A stretch of DNA of 12,204 nucleotides, from assembly GCA_964428805.1 (NCBI GenBank), contig CAYRZF010000064.1:1-12204 (forward strand). Reading direction: 5' to 3'. The position numbers were made by a program, and so were the translations under genes. The DNA is from CAYRZF01 sp964428805. GTDB lineage: Bacteria; Methylomirabilota; Methylomirabilia; Rokubacteriales; CSP1-6. Below the pieces are notes generated by a model, which saw only the letters and a list, made by a program, of their open reading frames with translations, was not told the DNA's origin and searched no databases. This document shows positions 1 to 6,561 of the stretch, piece after piece (the stretch's first letter is position 1; each line of letters begins with the position of its first letter).

Positions 1-193
1 CGGAGGAGCGGTTGGCCTTGTCGTAGGACGACTTGTAGATGAAGGGCACCTTCGCGTCCTGGGTTACGCGGACAAGCCGTTCCGCGAGCATGAGGGCGTG
101 AGCCTCGTCCTCGATGGCGCAGGGTCCGCCGATGAGCGCCAGCGGATTGCCGGCCCCGATCCTGACCCTCCCAACGACCACTTCGCGTGTCAC
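1..193 (-). CDS. kdsA: 3-deoxy-8-phosphooctulonate synthase (KDO8P synthase), N-terminal part, cut by the window edge
   Basis: Only the first 64 codons are present. The enzyme condenses phosphoenolpyruvate with arabinose 5-phosphate to give Kdo 8-phosphate, the precursor of the LPS inner-core sugar Kdo, in the cytoplasm. Visible motifs are GGPCAIED at residues 22-29 and PFIYKSSYDKANRSS at about 50-64, the family's PEP/A5P-binding signature. Cys25 in GGPC sits where metal-dependent KdsA enzymes carry their metal-binding cysteine and where the metal-free E. coli type has Asn, so a metallo-type enzyme is inferred. The start is GTG, 13 bases after the pyrG stop; no in-frame alternative start was found just upstream and no clear Shine-Dalgarno is visible. 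The short gap suggests co-transcription with pyrG. CTP made by PyrG is also the cofactor for later Kdo activation, a plausible reason for the pairing (inference). Confidence 0.9.
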   Translation of the reverse strand, partial: MTREVVVGRVRIGAGNPLALIGGPCAIEDEAHALMLAERLVRVTQDAKVPFIYKSSYDKANRSS

Positions 194-206
194 GGAGGCC
201 CGCCCG

Positions 207-1811
207 TCAGCGGGCTCCGCCGTGCTCGACGGCGGCCTTGATGAACGCGGCGAAGAGCGGGTGGGGCTCCCACGGCCGTGATCTGAGCTCGGGGTGGAAC
301 TGACCGGCCACGAACCAGGGGTGGTCCGGCAACTCGATGATCTCCACGAGCTGCTTCTCCGCCCAGAGGCCGGAGACGCGGAGACCGTTCTTCTCCAGGT
401 CTTTGAGGTAGTCGTTGTTCACCTCGAAGCGATGGCGGTGCCGCTCCTCGATGATGCCCTGGCCGTAGGCCTTGGAGGCGGCGCTCCCCTCGGTGAGGAC
501 GATCGGGTAAAGCCCGAGCCGCATCGTGCCGCCTTTGTCCTTCAGGGCCCGCTGCTCGGGAAGCAGATCGATGACCTTGTGGCGGGCGGTGGGGTTGAAC
601 TCGGACGAATTGGCGTCACTCAGACCGCACACATTTCGGGCAAACTCGATGACCGCGCACTGCATCCCGAGGCAGATCCCGAGGAACGGGATCCCGCGTT
701 CACGCACGTACCGGATCGATTGGATTTTCCCTTCGATGCCACGGTCGCCGAAGCCTCCCGGAACCAGAATTCCGTGGATGCCCTCAAAGTGGGGGGCGGG
801 ACCGTCCCGCTCGACCTGCTCCGCGTCCATCCACGTCACGTTGACGCGGGCTTCGTTGGCGATCCCGCCGTGGCCCAGCGCCTCCGAGAGGCTCTTGTAC
901 GAGTCCTTGAGCTCGACGTACTTTCCCACGACTCCAATGTGCGTCTCGCGACGCGGGGATTTCACCTTCCGGACGATGGTTTCCCACCGGGAGAGGTCGA
1001 TCGGGCGATCCGGAAGGCCCAGGAGTTTGACGATGCTCGCGTCCAGCCCCTCCCGGTGGAACACGAGGGGCACCTCATACACCGTCTCGACGTCCTTGGC
1101 GGTGATGACCGCCGCCTCCTCCACGTCGCAGAAGAGCGCGATCTTCGACTTGATGCTCGGCGGGAGGTACCGGTCGGTGCGGCAGAGGAGGATGTCAGGG
1201 GTGATCCCGATGGCGCGGAGCTCCTTGACCGAGTGCTGGGTGGCCTTGGTCTTGAGTTCGGCGGCCGCCTGGATGAACGGTACCAGGGTGAGGTGGACGT
1301 AGATCACGTTGTCTCGTCCGACGTCCTTCTTGAACTGGCGGACGGCCTCCAGGAAGGGCAGCCCCTCGATATCGCCGACCGTGCCGCCGACCTCAACGAT
1401 GACGACATCCACATCCTTGGCCACCTTCCGGATCGACGCCTTGATCTCATCGGTGATGTGCGGGATCACCTGGACGGTCCGGCCCAAATAGTCACCCCGC
1501 CGCTCCTTCTGGATGACCGCGTCATAGACCTTGCCCGTCGTGATGTTGTGATCCCGCGTCATGCGGGCGGTGGTGAAGCGTTCATAGTGGCCCAGGTCCA
1601 GGTCTGTCTCCCCGCCGTCGTCGGTGACGAAGACTTCGCCGTGTTGATACGGGCTCATCGTGCCCGCGTCAACGTTGATGTACGGGTCCATCTTCTGGAG
1701 CGTGACGCGGAATCCGCGGCCTTCCAGGAGCGACCCGATGGAGGCCGCGGCGATTCCCTTCCCCAGGGATGACACCACGCCGCCGGTCACGAAAATGAAT
1801 TTTGTCGCCAC
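207..1811 (-). CDS. pyrG: CTP synthase (glutamine-hydrolysing)
   Basis: Converts UTP, ATP and glutamine to CTP, the last step of pyrimidine nucleotide synthesis, in the cytoplasm. The protein is 534 aa, normal for the family. The N-terminal synthetase domain opens with KFIFVTGGVVSSLGKG (residues 4-19, the P-loop), followed by the MDPYINVDAGTMSP segment at 41-54. The C-terminal class I glutamine amidotransferase domain starts near 290 and has PGGFGDRG (351-358), the nucleophile Cys380 in GICLGMQ, and His506/Glu508 in QFHPE. I chose the GTG start at 1811 because homologues begin directly before KFIFVTGG and an AAAGGAGA Shine-Dalgarno lies 6 bases upstream. The frame stays open 135 codons further up to 2216, but that is read-through of the palindromic element and the neighbouring gene. 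The start is 11 bases after the TAA of the upstream nucleotidyltransferase gene, and that TAA lies within the Shine-Dalgarno, which suggests coupled translation. Confidence 0.97.
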   Translation of the reverse strand: MATKFIFVTGGVVSSLGKGIAAASIGSLLEGRGFRVTLQKMDPYINVDAGTMSPYQHGEVFVTDDGGETDLDLGHYERFTTARMTRDHNITTGKVYDAVIQKERRGDYLGRTVQVIPHITDEIKASIRKVAKDVDVVIVEVGGTVGDIEGLPFLEAVRQFKKDVGRDNVIYVHLTLVPFIQAAAELKTKATQHSVKELRAIGITPDILLCRTDRYLPPSIKSKIALFCDVEEAAVITAKDVETVYEVPLVFHREGLDASIVKLLGLPDRPIDLSRWETIVRKVKSPRRETHIGVVGKYVELKDSYKSLSEALGHGGIANEARVNVTWMDAEQVERDGPAPHFEGIHGILVPGGFGDRGIEGKIQSIRYVRERGIPFLGICLGMQCAVIEFARNVCGLSDANSSEFNPTARHKVIDLLPEQRALKDKGGTMRLGLYPIVLTEGSAASKAYGQGIIEERHRHRFEVNNDYLKDLEKNGLRVSGLWAEKQLVEIIELPDHPWFVAGQFHPELRSRPWEPHPLFAAFIKAAVEHGGAR

Positions 1812-1822
1812 GCTGGTCTCCT

Positions 1823-3655
1823 TTATTCCTCGGAGGGGGGCTTTGCCCCCCTTCCGACTCCTCCCCCCGGGGATTGCGCCGGCAAAGCCGGCGCTCGATC
1901 GTCGGAGGGGGCCCGGGCGGCCCCCTCCGAGGCCTCCCCCCTCGGTTGCGGGGGCAAAGCCCCCGTTCGAACGTCGCGCGGTCCGTTGTCGTTCTTGCTG
2001 ATCCATTCTCGCACCAGGGCCACCTCCTGGTCGCGGGTGACCGTGAATCCGTCGAGCCGGCGGTCCCGGAGCCGGTCCAGCAGCTGGCCTACCTTCGGAC
2101 CGGGGGCGACGCCGAGGGCGAGAAGGTCGTCTCCCCCCAGGAGCGGGTGAATCGTTCGCGCCTGGGTCAGAAACCAGTCGATCTGACGACGCGCCCGCCC
2201 GCCGCCCACGAGCCACGCGCTCCCAAGCGTCTCCAGCGCGTGCGTGCGCAGGAGTGAAGCCCGAGCGCTGGGGGGCGAATGGTGCTGCTTCGCGAGCTGC
2301 GCGGCAAGGATCGGCCCGTCTTTGAGCGCTCCCGCGATGCGGGCGAGAGGCTCGCCGGATAGGGCCAGTCGCCGGAGGCAGCGCTCCGCCACCTCCCGGC
2401 TCAGGTGACCCAGGAGGGCCAGGTAGGTCGCCGCCAGCGAATCAAGCGGGATTGCGTGGTCCCTGACCGAGCGGAGCAGTCGGCGGAGGTCAGCGACCCG
2501 CCTGGCCGCCAGCGGTGAGAACCGATACGAGGGGTCGAGAATCTTGAAGGCTCCGAGCCGTCCCAGGCCGGTTAAACTCCGTTGCGGGTCGGGCTCAGCG
2601 AGGATCAGCTCCAGTTCGGCGGTGAGTCGCTGCCCCGAGAGGGCCGGGTAGGCGCCGATGTCGGTTGCGAATCTGAGGGCGCGCAGGCTGCCGTGGTCGA
2701 GGGTCAGGCCCAGGCGGGTCTGATAGCGGAACGCCCGAAAGATCCGAGTCGGATCCTCGACGAAGGAGAGCGGGTGAAGGATCCGAATTCGGCGCCGCGC
2801 CAGATCCGCGCTGCCGCGGAGGGGGTCAAGAAGCTCTCCGAAGCCGGCAGGGGAAAGAACCACGGCCATGGCATTGACGCTGAAATCCCGCCTGAGCAGA
2901 TCCTCGCCCAGCCCCGCGGGGCGGACTTCGGGTAGGGCTCCGGGCGCCCGATAGCGCTCCTCCCGTGCTGTCGCCACGTCTATCCGAAGCCCCTCTCTTC
3001 CTTCCAGGGAGGCCGTCTGAAAGGTCGCGTGAACGACCAGGGAGCTGCCGAGCTCCGAGGCAAGCCGGCGTGCCAGGGCGAGGCCGTCGCCTTCCACGAC
3101 GATGTCTAACTCCGGCGTCTCGCGACCGAGGAGAAAATCCCTGACGAAGCCGCCAACAACGTACGCCTTGGCTCCGATGGACTCCCCTACCCGTCCGATC
3201 CGCCGGAGCAGTCCGAGCGTCTGGGGCGGCAGCTGGCGCTCCAGGCGAGGCAGGAGCGATAGCGCGGGACGGCCCGCCGGGGTACTGGAGGGTTCTATGG
3301 CTCCGACGATGCGACGTCCGTCCCTGACGAGCACAGCCGGGGCCCCTTCCAGCAGATGCCTGCGCACGGTCACCTCCGGGGTCCGGGGTGTAACCACCGG
3401 AATGTCCCATCGCGCCACGCCCTTCGCCTGCCGGACTTCCAGGCCCAGCTCCCGGGTGCGACTCAGGTCGGTTGGGAGGATGACGCCGAACGTGTGTCGA
3501 TCCCGGACGACCAGCATCCGAAGGCGGCGTCGCCGCACGAGACCGACGGCGGCGCTCACAGTGACCTCGGGCGGGCATGGGGCCAGTGCCTGGTGCATGA
3601 GCGAGGTCGCTCCCGGGTCCACCTGAGGGTATTTTCCCCGACGGAGCGCGCTCAT
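1823..3655 (-). CDS. CBS-domain polynucleotide adenylyltransferase / tRNA CCA-end nucleotidyltransferase family protein, 610 aa
   Basis: A class II nucleotidyltransferase-superfamily protein that probably adds A (or CCA) to tRNA 3' ends. Residues about 15-120 form a degenerate CBS pair (MHQALAPCPPEVTV; LRMLVVRDRHTFGVILPTDL). The catalytic head follows: GGFVRDFLLG (168-177), ELDIVVEGDG (182-191), EDLLRRDFSVNAM (251-263), LDPLRG (276-281) and EDPTRIFRAFR (300-310), then the helical body from about 325. At the metal site the usual D-x-D reads E182-L-D184, a conservative change whose effect is unknown. The A-adding relatives with this layout usually carry a DHH domain before the CBS domains; none is present here. 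The recognisable protein ends near residue 559. Residues 561-608 are two 24-residue Pro/Gly/Ala-rich repeats encoded by the tandem palindromic element. The ATG overlaps the xerD stop as ATGA. CCA-adding versus A-adding activity cannot be decided from sequence alone. Confidence 0.9.
   Translation of the reverse strand: MSALRRGKYPQVDPGATSLMHQALAPCPPEVTVSAAVGLVRRRRLRMLVVRDRHTFGVILPTDLSRTRELGLEVRQAKGVARWDIPVVTPRTPEVTVRRHLLEGAPAVLVRDGRRIVGAIEPSSTPAGRPALSLLPRLERQLPPQTLGLLRRIGRVGESIGAKAYVVGGFVRDFLLGRETPELDIVVEGDGLALARRLASELGSSLVVHATFQTASLEGREGLRIDVATAREERYRAPGALPEVRPAGLGEDLLRRDFSVNAMAVVLSPAGFGELLDPLRGSADLARRRIRILHPLSFVEDPTRIFRAFRYQTRLGLTLDHGSLRALRFATDIGAYPALSGQRLTAELELILAEPDPQRSLTGLGRLGAFKILDPSYRFSPLAARRVADLRRLLRSVRDHAIPLDSLAATYLALLGHLSREVAERCLRRLALSGEPLARIAGALKDGPILAAQLAKQHHSPPSARASLLRTHALETLGSAWLVGGGRARRQIDWFLTQARTIHPLLGGDDLLALGVAPGPKVGQLLDRLRDRRLDGFTVTRDQEVALVREWISKNDNGPRDVRTGALPPQPRGEASEGAARAPSDDRAPALPAQSPGGGVGRGAKPPSEE
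1831..1902. repeat. 72-base palindromic element, copy A
   Basis: The left unit of two adjoining 72-base imperfect repeats. It contains two hairpins on the plus strand: AGGGGGGC-ttt-GCCCCCCT at 1834-1852 (8 bp) and GCGCCGGC-aaa-GCCGGCGC at 1876-1894 (8 bp). Read on the minus strand it encodes the last 24-residue repeat (585-608) of the CBS nucleotidyltransferase. It ends 20 bases from the pyrG start codon. There is no T-run after either hairpin on the minus strand, so it does not look like an intrinsic terminator. Confidence 0.85.
1903..1974. repeat. 72-base palindromic element, copy B
   Basis: The right unit of the tandem pair, exactly the same length as copy A. A perfect 10-bp stem, TCGGAGGGGG (1902-1911) with CCCCCTCCGA (1921-1930), is followed by the hairpin GCGGGGGC-aaa-GCCCCCGT at 1948-1966. 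Compared with copy A, two C-G pairs of the second stem (1879/1891 and 1880/1890) are G-C here (1951/1963 and 1952/1962), and the outermost G-C is a G-T wobble. Pairing is therefore kept while sequence changes. It encodes residues 561-584 of the nucleotidyltransferase. Confidence 0.85.
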
Positions 3656-4563
3656 CGGGGGTGACCCCCGGCGGCGAGGACCCGGGCTCTCGGATGGAAT
3701 CTGCGGTACAGCTCGCGGATGGCGGCCGACGGCAAGTGCGTGTAGATCTGGGTCGTAGAGATATCGGCGTGACCGAGCATCGCCTGGATGGATCTGAGGT
3801 CCGCCCCTCGCTCTAGGAGATGGCTCGCAAAGGAGTGGCGGAGCGTGTGCGGGGAGACGGCACCCCTCACGCCGGCCCGCCGTGCCGCCCTCTTGATCAT
3901 TCCCCAGAGCCCCTGTCGGGAGAGGGGCCGACCCGCCCGGTTCACGAAGAGGGTGCCCGGGTCGGCGCGCTTGGCGAGGGAACCGCGGACGGTCCTGAGA
4001 TAGAAGCGCACCCAGTGAAGAGCCTGCGCCCCCACGGGGATCAGCCGCTGCCGGTCACCCTTTCCGGTGCAGACCACGTAGCCGGCGGAGAGGTTCACGT
4101 CTTCGATCCTGAGCGCGAGGCATTCCGACGCGCGCATTCCGGTGGCATACAGGAGTTCGAGCAGCGCCCGATCCCGGATCCCGATCGGATCGTCGGCGGG
4201 CGGGGATTCCACGAGGGCCGCCGCTTCCTTCGGGGAGAGCGTTCGCGGCAGGCGCCGCGGGGGACGGGGGGCCTCGAGATGCTCCGTCGGGTCCAGCCCG
4301 AGGCTGCCCTCCCGCACGAGGAACCGGTAAAGTCCGCGCACTGCCGACAGATGGCGGGCCACGCTCCGGGGGCCGAGTCCTTGCTGGCGGAGGGTCAACA
4401 GGTACCGGGCTACCTGGTCGGCGCCGACCCGCCCGATCTCCAGGCGGCGCTGACGCAAAAAGTGCCTGAACCCGGACAAGTCACGTCGGTATGCGGAGAC
4501 GGTATTGGGGGAGGCCCCCCGCTCCGTTTGGAGGGCCTGGAGGTACTCCGCCACGGGATCCAT
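3652..4563 (-). CDS. xerD: Tyrosine recombinase XerD
   Basis: A site-specific tyrosine recombinase that, with a partner, resolves chromosome dimers at the dif site near the replication terminus. The 303-aa length matches the family. The N-terminal SAM-like DNA-binding domain covers residues 1-95 and the catalytic domain about 105-290. The full catalytic set is visible: Arg144 in ATGMRASE, Lys168 in GKGDRQR, His239 and Arg242 in PHTLRHSFASHL, His265 in MLGHADISTTQIYTH, and the nucleophile Tyr274. The ATG overlaps the stop of a 43-codon ORF as TGATG, and the gene's own TGA overlaps the next ATG, so the three are probably translated together. XerD rather than XerC is preferred from overall resemblance (the LGHADISTTQIYTH segment and the N-terminus), but a single-recombinase XerH/XerS-like role is not excluded. 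Nothing mobile flanks it, so a housekeeping role is favoured over an integrase. Confidence 0.92.
   Translation of the reverse strand: MDPVAEYLQALQTERGASPNTVSAYRRDLSGFRHFLRQRRLEIGRVGADQVARYLLTLRQQGLGPRSVARHLSAVRGLYRFLVREGSLGLDPTEHLEAPRPPRRLPRTLSPKEAAALVESPPADDPIGIRDRALLELLYATGMRASECLALRIEDVNLSAGYVVCTGKGDRQRLIPVGAQALHWVRFYLRTVRGSLAKRADPGTLFVNRAGRPLSRQGLWGMIKRAARRAGVRGAVSPHTLRHSFASHLLERGADLRSIQAMLGHADISTTQIYTHLPSAAIRELYRRFHPRARVLAAGGHPR
3656..3670 (-). promoter_or_regulatory. GC hairpin directly before the nucleotidyltransferase start codon
   Basis: In the minus-strand transcript CGGGGG-UCA-CCCCCG forms a 6-bp all-GC stem with a 3-base loop that ends one base before the AUG at 3655. It lies inside the last codons of xerD (Gly-His-Pro-Arg). 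It would block initiation unless a ribosome finishing xerD opens it, consistent with the ATGA overlap. The pairing is seen directly; the regulatory effect is inferred. Confidence 0.4.
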
Positions 4564-4694
4564 CAGCGATCCCGTGGGTCTCGCCGAGAATCGTATCCCT
4601 GGAGAAAAACTCTGATGCCCCCGCCATCCGGGCCGATCAGCTGATGACCGGCCGCCTCCGGGGCGTCCTTCACCCGCTGAGAGAACACGCTCAT
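4563..4694 (-). CDS. Small ORF of 43 aa upstream of and overlapping xerD, unknown function
   Basis: I do not recognise this protein. It begins MSVFSQRVKDAPEA, has the central stretch GHQLIGPDGGGIRVF and ends in a charged RRDPRDR tail; there is no signal peptide or membrane segment. Support for translation: an ATG start, a UAAGG Shine-Dalgarno 8 bases upstream, a promoter-like sequence just before that, and a TGATG junction with xerD. Third-position GC is about 70% by hand count, lower than expected for the strong neighbouring genes, which weakens the case. It could be a leader peptide that feeds ribosomes into xerD, a real small conserved protein, or chance open frame in GC-rich DNA. Confidence 0.4.
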   Translation of the reverse strand: MSVFSQRVKDAPEAAGHQLIGPDGGGIRVFLQGYDSRRDPRDR

Positions 4695-4715
4695 TCGAGG
4701 CGCCTTACGGCTGAA

Positions 4716-4745
4716 AGTATATCAACCATCCCTTCCGGAAGGCAA
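4716..4745 (-). promoter_or_regulatory. Putative sigma70-type promoter for the small ORF-xerD-nucleotidyltransferase unit
   Basis: On the minus strand TTGCCT (4745-4740) is followed after 18 bases by TATACT (4721-4716), a 5/6 match to the -10 consensus and a 4/6 match to the -35. The expected start of transcription is around 4706-4710, giving a leader of roughly 12-16 bases before the small ORF, just enough for its UAAGG. The promoter overlaps the end of murJ, so the xerD unit could be transcribed apart from murJ. Confidence 0.45.
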
Positions 4746-6341
4746 CTTGCGGCGCCCCCGGCTCCCCAGCGCCAGCAGGGCCGGCCCCTCTTCCCCCCGC
4801 AGGACGAAGCTGGCTGCCCCGAAGCTGCCGATTCCCCCCGCGATCGCGAGAGCGAGCCAGACTGCCTCGATCCCCCTCGCCGGGTCCTCGGGCCAGCGCC
4901 AGAGAAGGAGGCCGCACCAGGCCGCCATCACCCCAGTGGCCATCCCCACGCGCGCGAGACTGGCCATGACGCGCCGCCCGCCGAGGGGCCCCAGGCGCTG
5001 GCGCAGGAGCCAGAGGAGGGCCAGGAGGTTGAAGGTCGCCGACGCCGAGGCCGCTAAGGCCAGTCCGCCGTGGGCCAGCGGTCCCATCAGGGCGAGAGCG
5101 AAGAGGACGTTCAGAGCGACCGTCACGATGCCCACCCAAACCGGCGTCCGGGGTTCTCCCAGCGCGTAAAAGGGCTGGGCCACGATTCTCACCGCGGAGA
5201 ACGCTGTCAGGCCCAGCGCGTAGAAGCCCAGGGCCCAGGCGGTGGCCTGGGTGTCCTCCGGCCCGAAACGCCCGCGCTCGAACAGCACGCGGGTGATCGG
5301 CTCGCGGAGGAGCCAGAGGGCCACCGACGCGGGGATCGCGACAAAGCACGACAGGCGGAGCGCGAAGTTCAGCGTCTGGGTGAGCCTGGCCAGGTCGCGC
5401 CGGGCGGCGTGTTCGGCCATGGGGGGCAGCGCCGCGGTGGCCACCGCGATGCCGAATACCCCGAGGGGAAACTGGACCACGCGGTCGGCGTAGTAGAGGA
5501 AGGAGATGCTGCCGGTCGGAAGAAAGGAGGCGAGCAGCGTGTTGACAAACACGTTGAGCTGAACGGCGGCGAGGCCGAATACCGCGGGGCCGAGAAGCCG
5601 TGTGATGCGCTTGAGCGCGGGATGGGAGAGCTCGGCCGAGGGCAGGAGCGGCACACCGGCGCGGCGGATCTCGGGGAGCTGGATGGCGAATTGCCCCAGT
5701 CCCCCGACCAGCACTCCCACGCCGAGCGCCAGGACCGGGACCTCGAAGCGGGGGGCCAGCAGGAGAACCGACCCGATCATCCCGATGTTCAAAACGGCCG
5801 GTCCCAGGGCCGAGGTAAAGAAGCGGTGGTGGGCGTTGAGCACTCCCATGCCGAGCGCCGCAAGGCCCACGAAAATGAGGTACGGGAACATGAGGCGCGT
5901 GAGCCTGGTCGCCAGCGTGAGCTGCCCGGGAACGCTGGAAAAGCCAGGCGCCATCACGCTGACGATCCATGGAGCGAGCCAGGCGCCGAGGAGTACGACG
6001 ACGCACAGGGCCAGCAGGAGGGCCCCACCGACGGCGCGAACCATCCGGTTGAACTCATCGCGCGACCGGACCGTGAGGTACTCGCCGAATACCGGCAGGA
6101 AGGCTGTGGAGAGGGCGCCCTCGGCGAGCAGACGCCTGAACAGGTTCGGGATCCGGAAGGCGACAAAGAAGGCATCGGTGATCGGACCGGCGCCGAAGGC
6201 GCGGGCCACGATAACGTCCCTGACGAACCCCAGGATTCGGCTGGTGAGGGTCGCGAGGCCGATGATCCCCACTGCCCGGACCACCCCGGCCTGGACTGAA
6301 GCGGGCGGTTCGCCGTTTTCGTGTGGGTCGGGGAGGGTCAC
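4722..6341 (-). CDS. murJ: Lipid II flippase MurJ (MviN family)
   Basis: A polytopic inner-membrane protein of the MOP superfamily that flips lipid II to the outer face of the membrane for peptidoglycan synthesis. The 539 aa and about 14 hydrophobic segments fit the family. The N-terminal signature is clear: SRILGFVRDVIVARAFG (about residues 34-50), TDAFFVAFRIPNLFRRLLAEGA (about 55-76) and FLPVF (81-85), including the basic residues of the central cavity. The GTG at 6341 is preferred because GAGGA lies 9 bases upstream. A TTG two codons further up (6347) would give 541 aa but leaves only 3 bases to that Shine-Dalgarno. It is divergent from rpsT, so it needs its own promoter in the 6342-6569 region; I found no convincing one on that strand. 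Its end overlaps the putative xerD promoter. Confidence 0.96.
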   Translation of the reverse strand: MTLPDPHENGEPPASVQAGVVRAVGIIGLATLTSRILGFVRDVIVARAFGAGPITDAFFVAFRIPNLFRRLLAEGALSTAFLPVFGEYLTVRSRDEFNRMVRAVGGALLLALCVVVLLGAWLAPWIVSVMAPGFSSVPGQLTLATRLTRLMFPYLIFVGLAALGMGVLNAHHRFFTSALGPAVLNIGMIGSVLLLAPRFEVPVLALGVGVLVGGLGQFAIQLPEIRRAGVPLLPSAELSHPALKRITRLLGPAVFGLAAVQLNVFVNTLLASFLPTGSISFLYYADRVVQFPLGVFGIAVATAALPPMAEHAARRDLARLTQTLNFALRLSCFVAIPASVALWLLREPITRVLFERGRFGPEDTQATAWALGFYALGLTAFSAVRIVAQPFYALGEPRTPVWVGIVTVALNVLFALALMGPLAHGGLALAASASATFNLLALLWLLRQRLGPLGGRRVMASLARVGMATGVMAAWCGLLLWRWPEDPARGIEAVWLALAIAGGIGSFGAASFVLRGEEGPALLALGSRGRRKLPSGRDG

Positions 6342-6458
6342 CGCCAATCTTCCTCAGCGCCGGGCCGAGAACCGAGCAGATCAAGGACGCAGGGAGAAGC
6401 CCGCCGGAGGCGTACTATCTGTACGGTGAGGATGGGCGACGACTGAGACCCGATCAGT

Positions 6459-6497
6459 GGCCGAAGGCCCTCCTTGGCGGGCACCCGCGAAGCGGGT
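6459..6497. repeat. Two short inverted repeats in the murJ-rpsT intergenic region
   Basis: Perfect arms GGCC/GGCC around gaa at 6459-6469, and ACCCGC/GCGGGT around gaa at 6483-6497, 13 bases apart. Both share the same loop bases. They lie in the murJ 5' leader if murJ is transcribed from further upstream. The role is unknown. Confidence 0.5.
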
Positions 6498-6532
6498 CGT
6501 GCGACGGTTATCGGCATGGCGCTAATTATTCC

Positions 6533-6561
6533 TTGACAGGTGTCAACCCCGAGGGTACCGT
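6533..6561 (+). promoter_or_regulatory. rpsT promoter (sigma70-type)
   Basis: A perfect -35 TTGACA (6533-6538), a 17-base spacer and a -10 TACCGT (6556-6561, keeping the key T, A and last T). The expected start of transcription is about 6568-6570, which coincides with the rpsT GTG at 6570. The -35 is also the left arm of TTGACA-gg-TGTCAA (6533-6546), a perfect inverted repeat that could be an operator. Confidence 0.6.

Noticed and set aside
294..1772. 492-codon open frame on the plus strand opposite pyrG
   Set aside because: It lies wholly antisense to a full-length CTP synthase, has no recognisable domain, and long antisense frames are expected in GC-rich coding DNA.
1831..1974. The GC hairpins before pyrG as an intrinsic terminator or attenuator
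   Set aside because: No T-run follows on the minus strand, and the hairpins lie inside an open coding frame with pyrG starting closely downstream.
1831..1974. CRISPR array
   Set aside because: The two 72-base units are adjoining with no spacers between them and are imperfect palindromes that include coding sequence.
1812..2216. 135-codon N-terminal extension of pyrG
   Set aside because: The extension is Gly/Arg-rich read-through of the palindromic element and the upstream gene. The family N-terminus and a strong Shine-Dalgarno place the start at 1811.
3652..4563. xerD as a phage or island integrase marking a mobile element
   Set aside because: Length and motifs match housekeeping XerD, and there is no tRNA, direct repeat, excisionase or cargo nearby; its neighbours are core genes.
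4731..4742. CCTTCCGGAAGG palindrome at the end of murJ as a terminator
   Set aside because: It is short, lacks a loop and a following T-run, and encodes ordinary murJ codons; it overlaps the proposed xerD promoter spacer.
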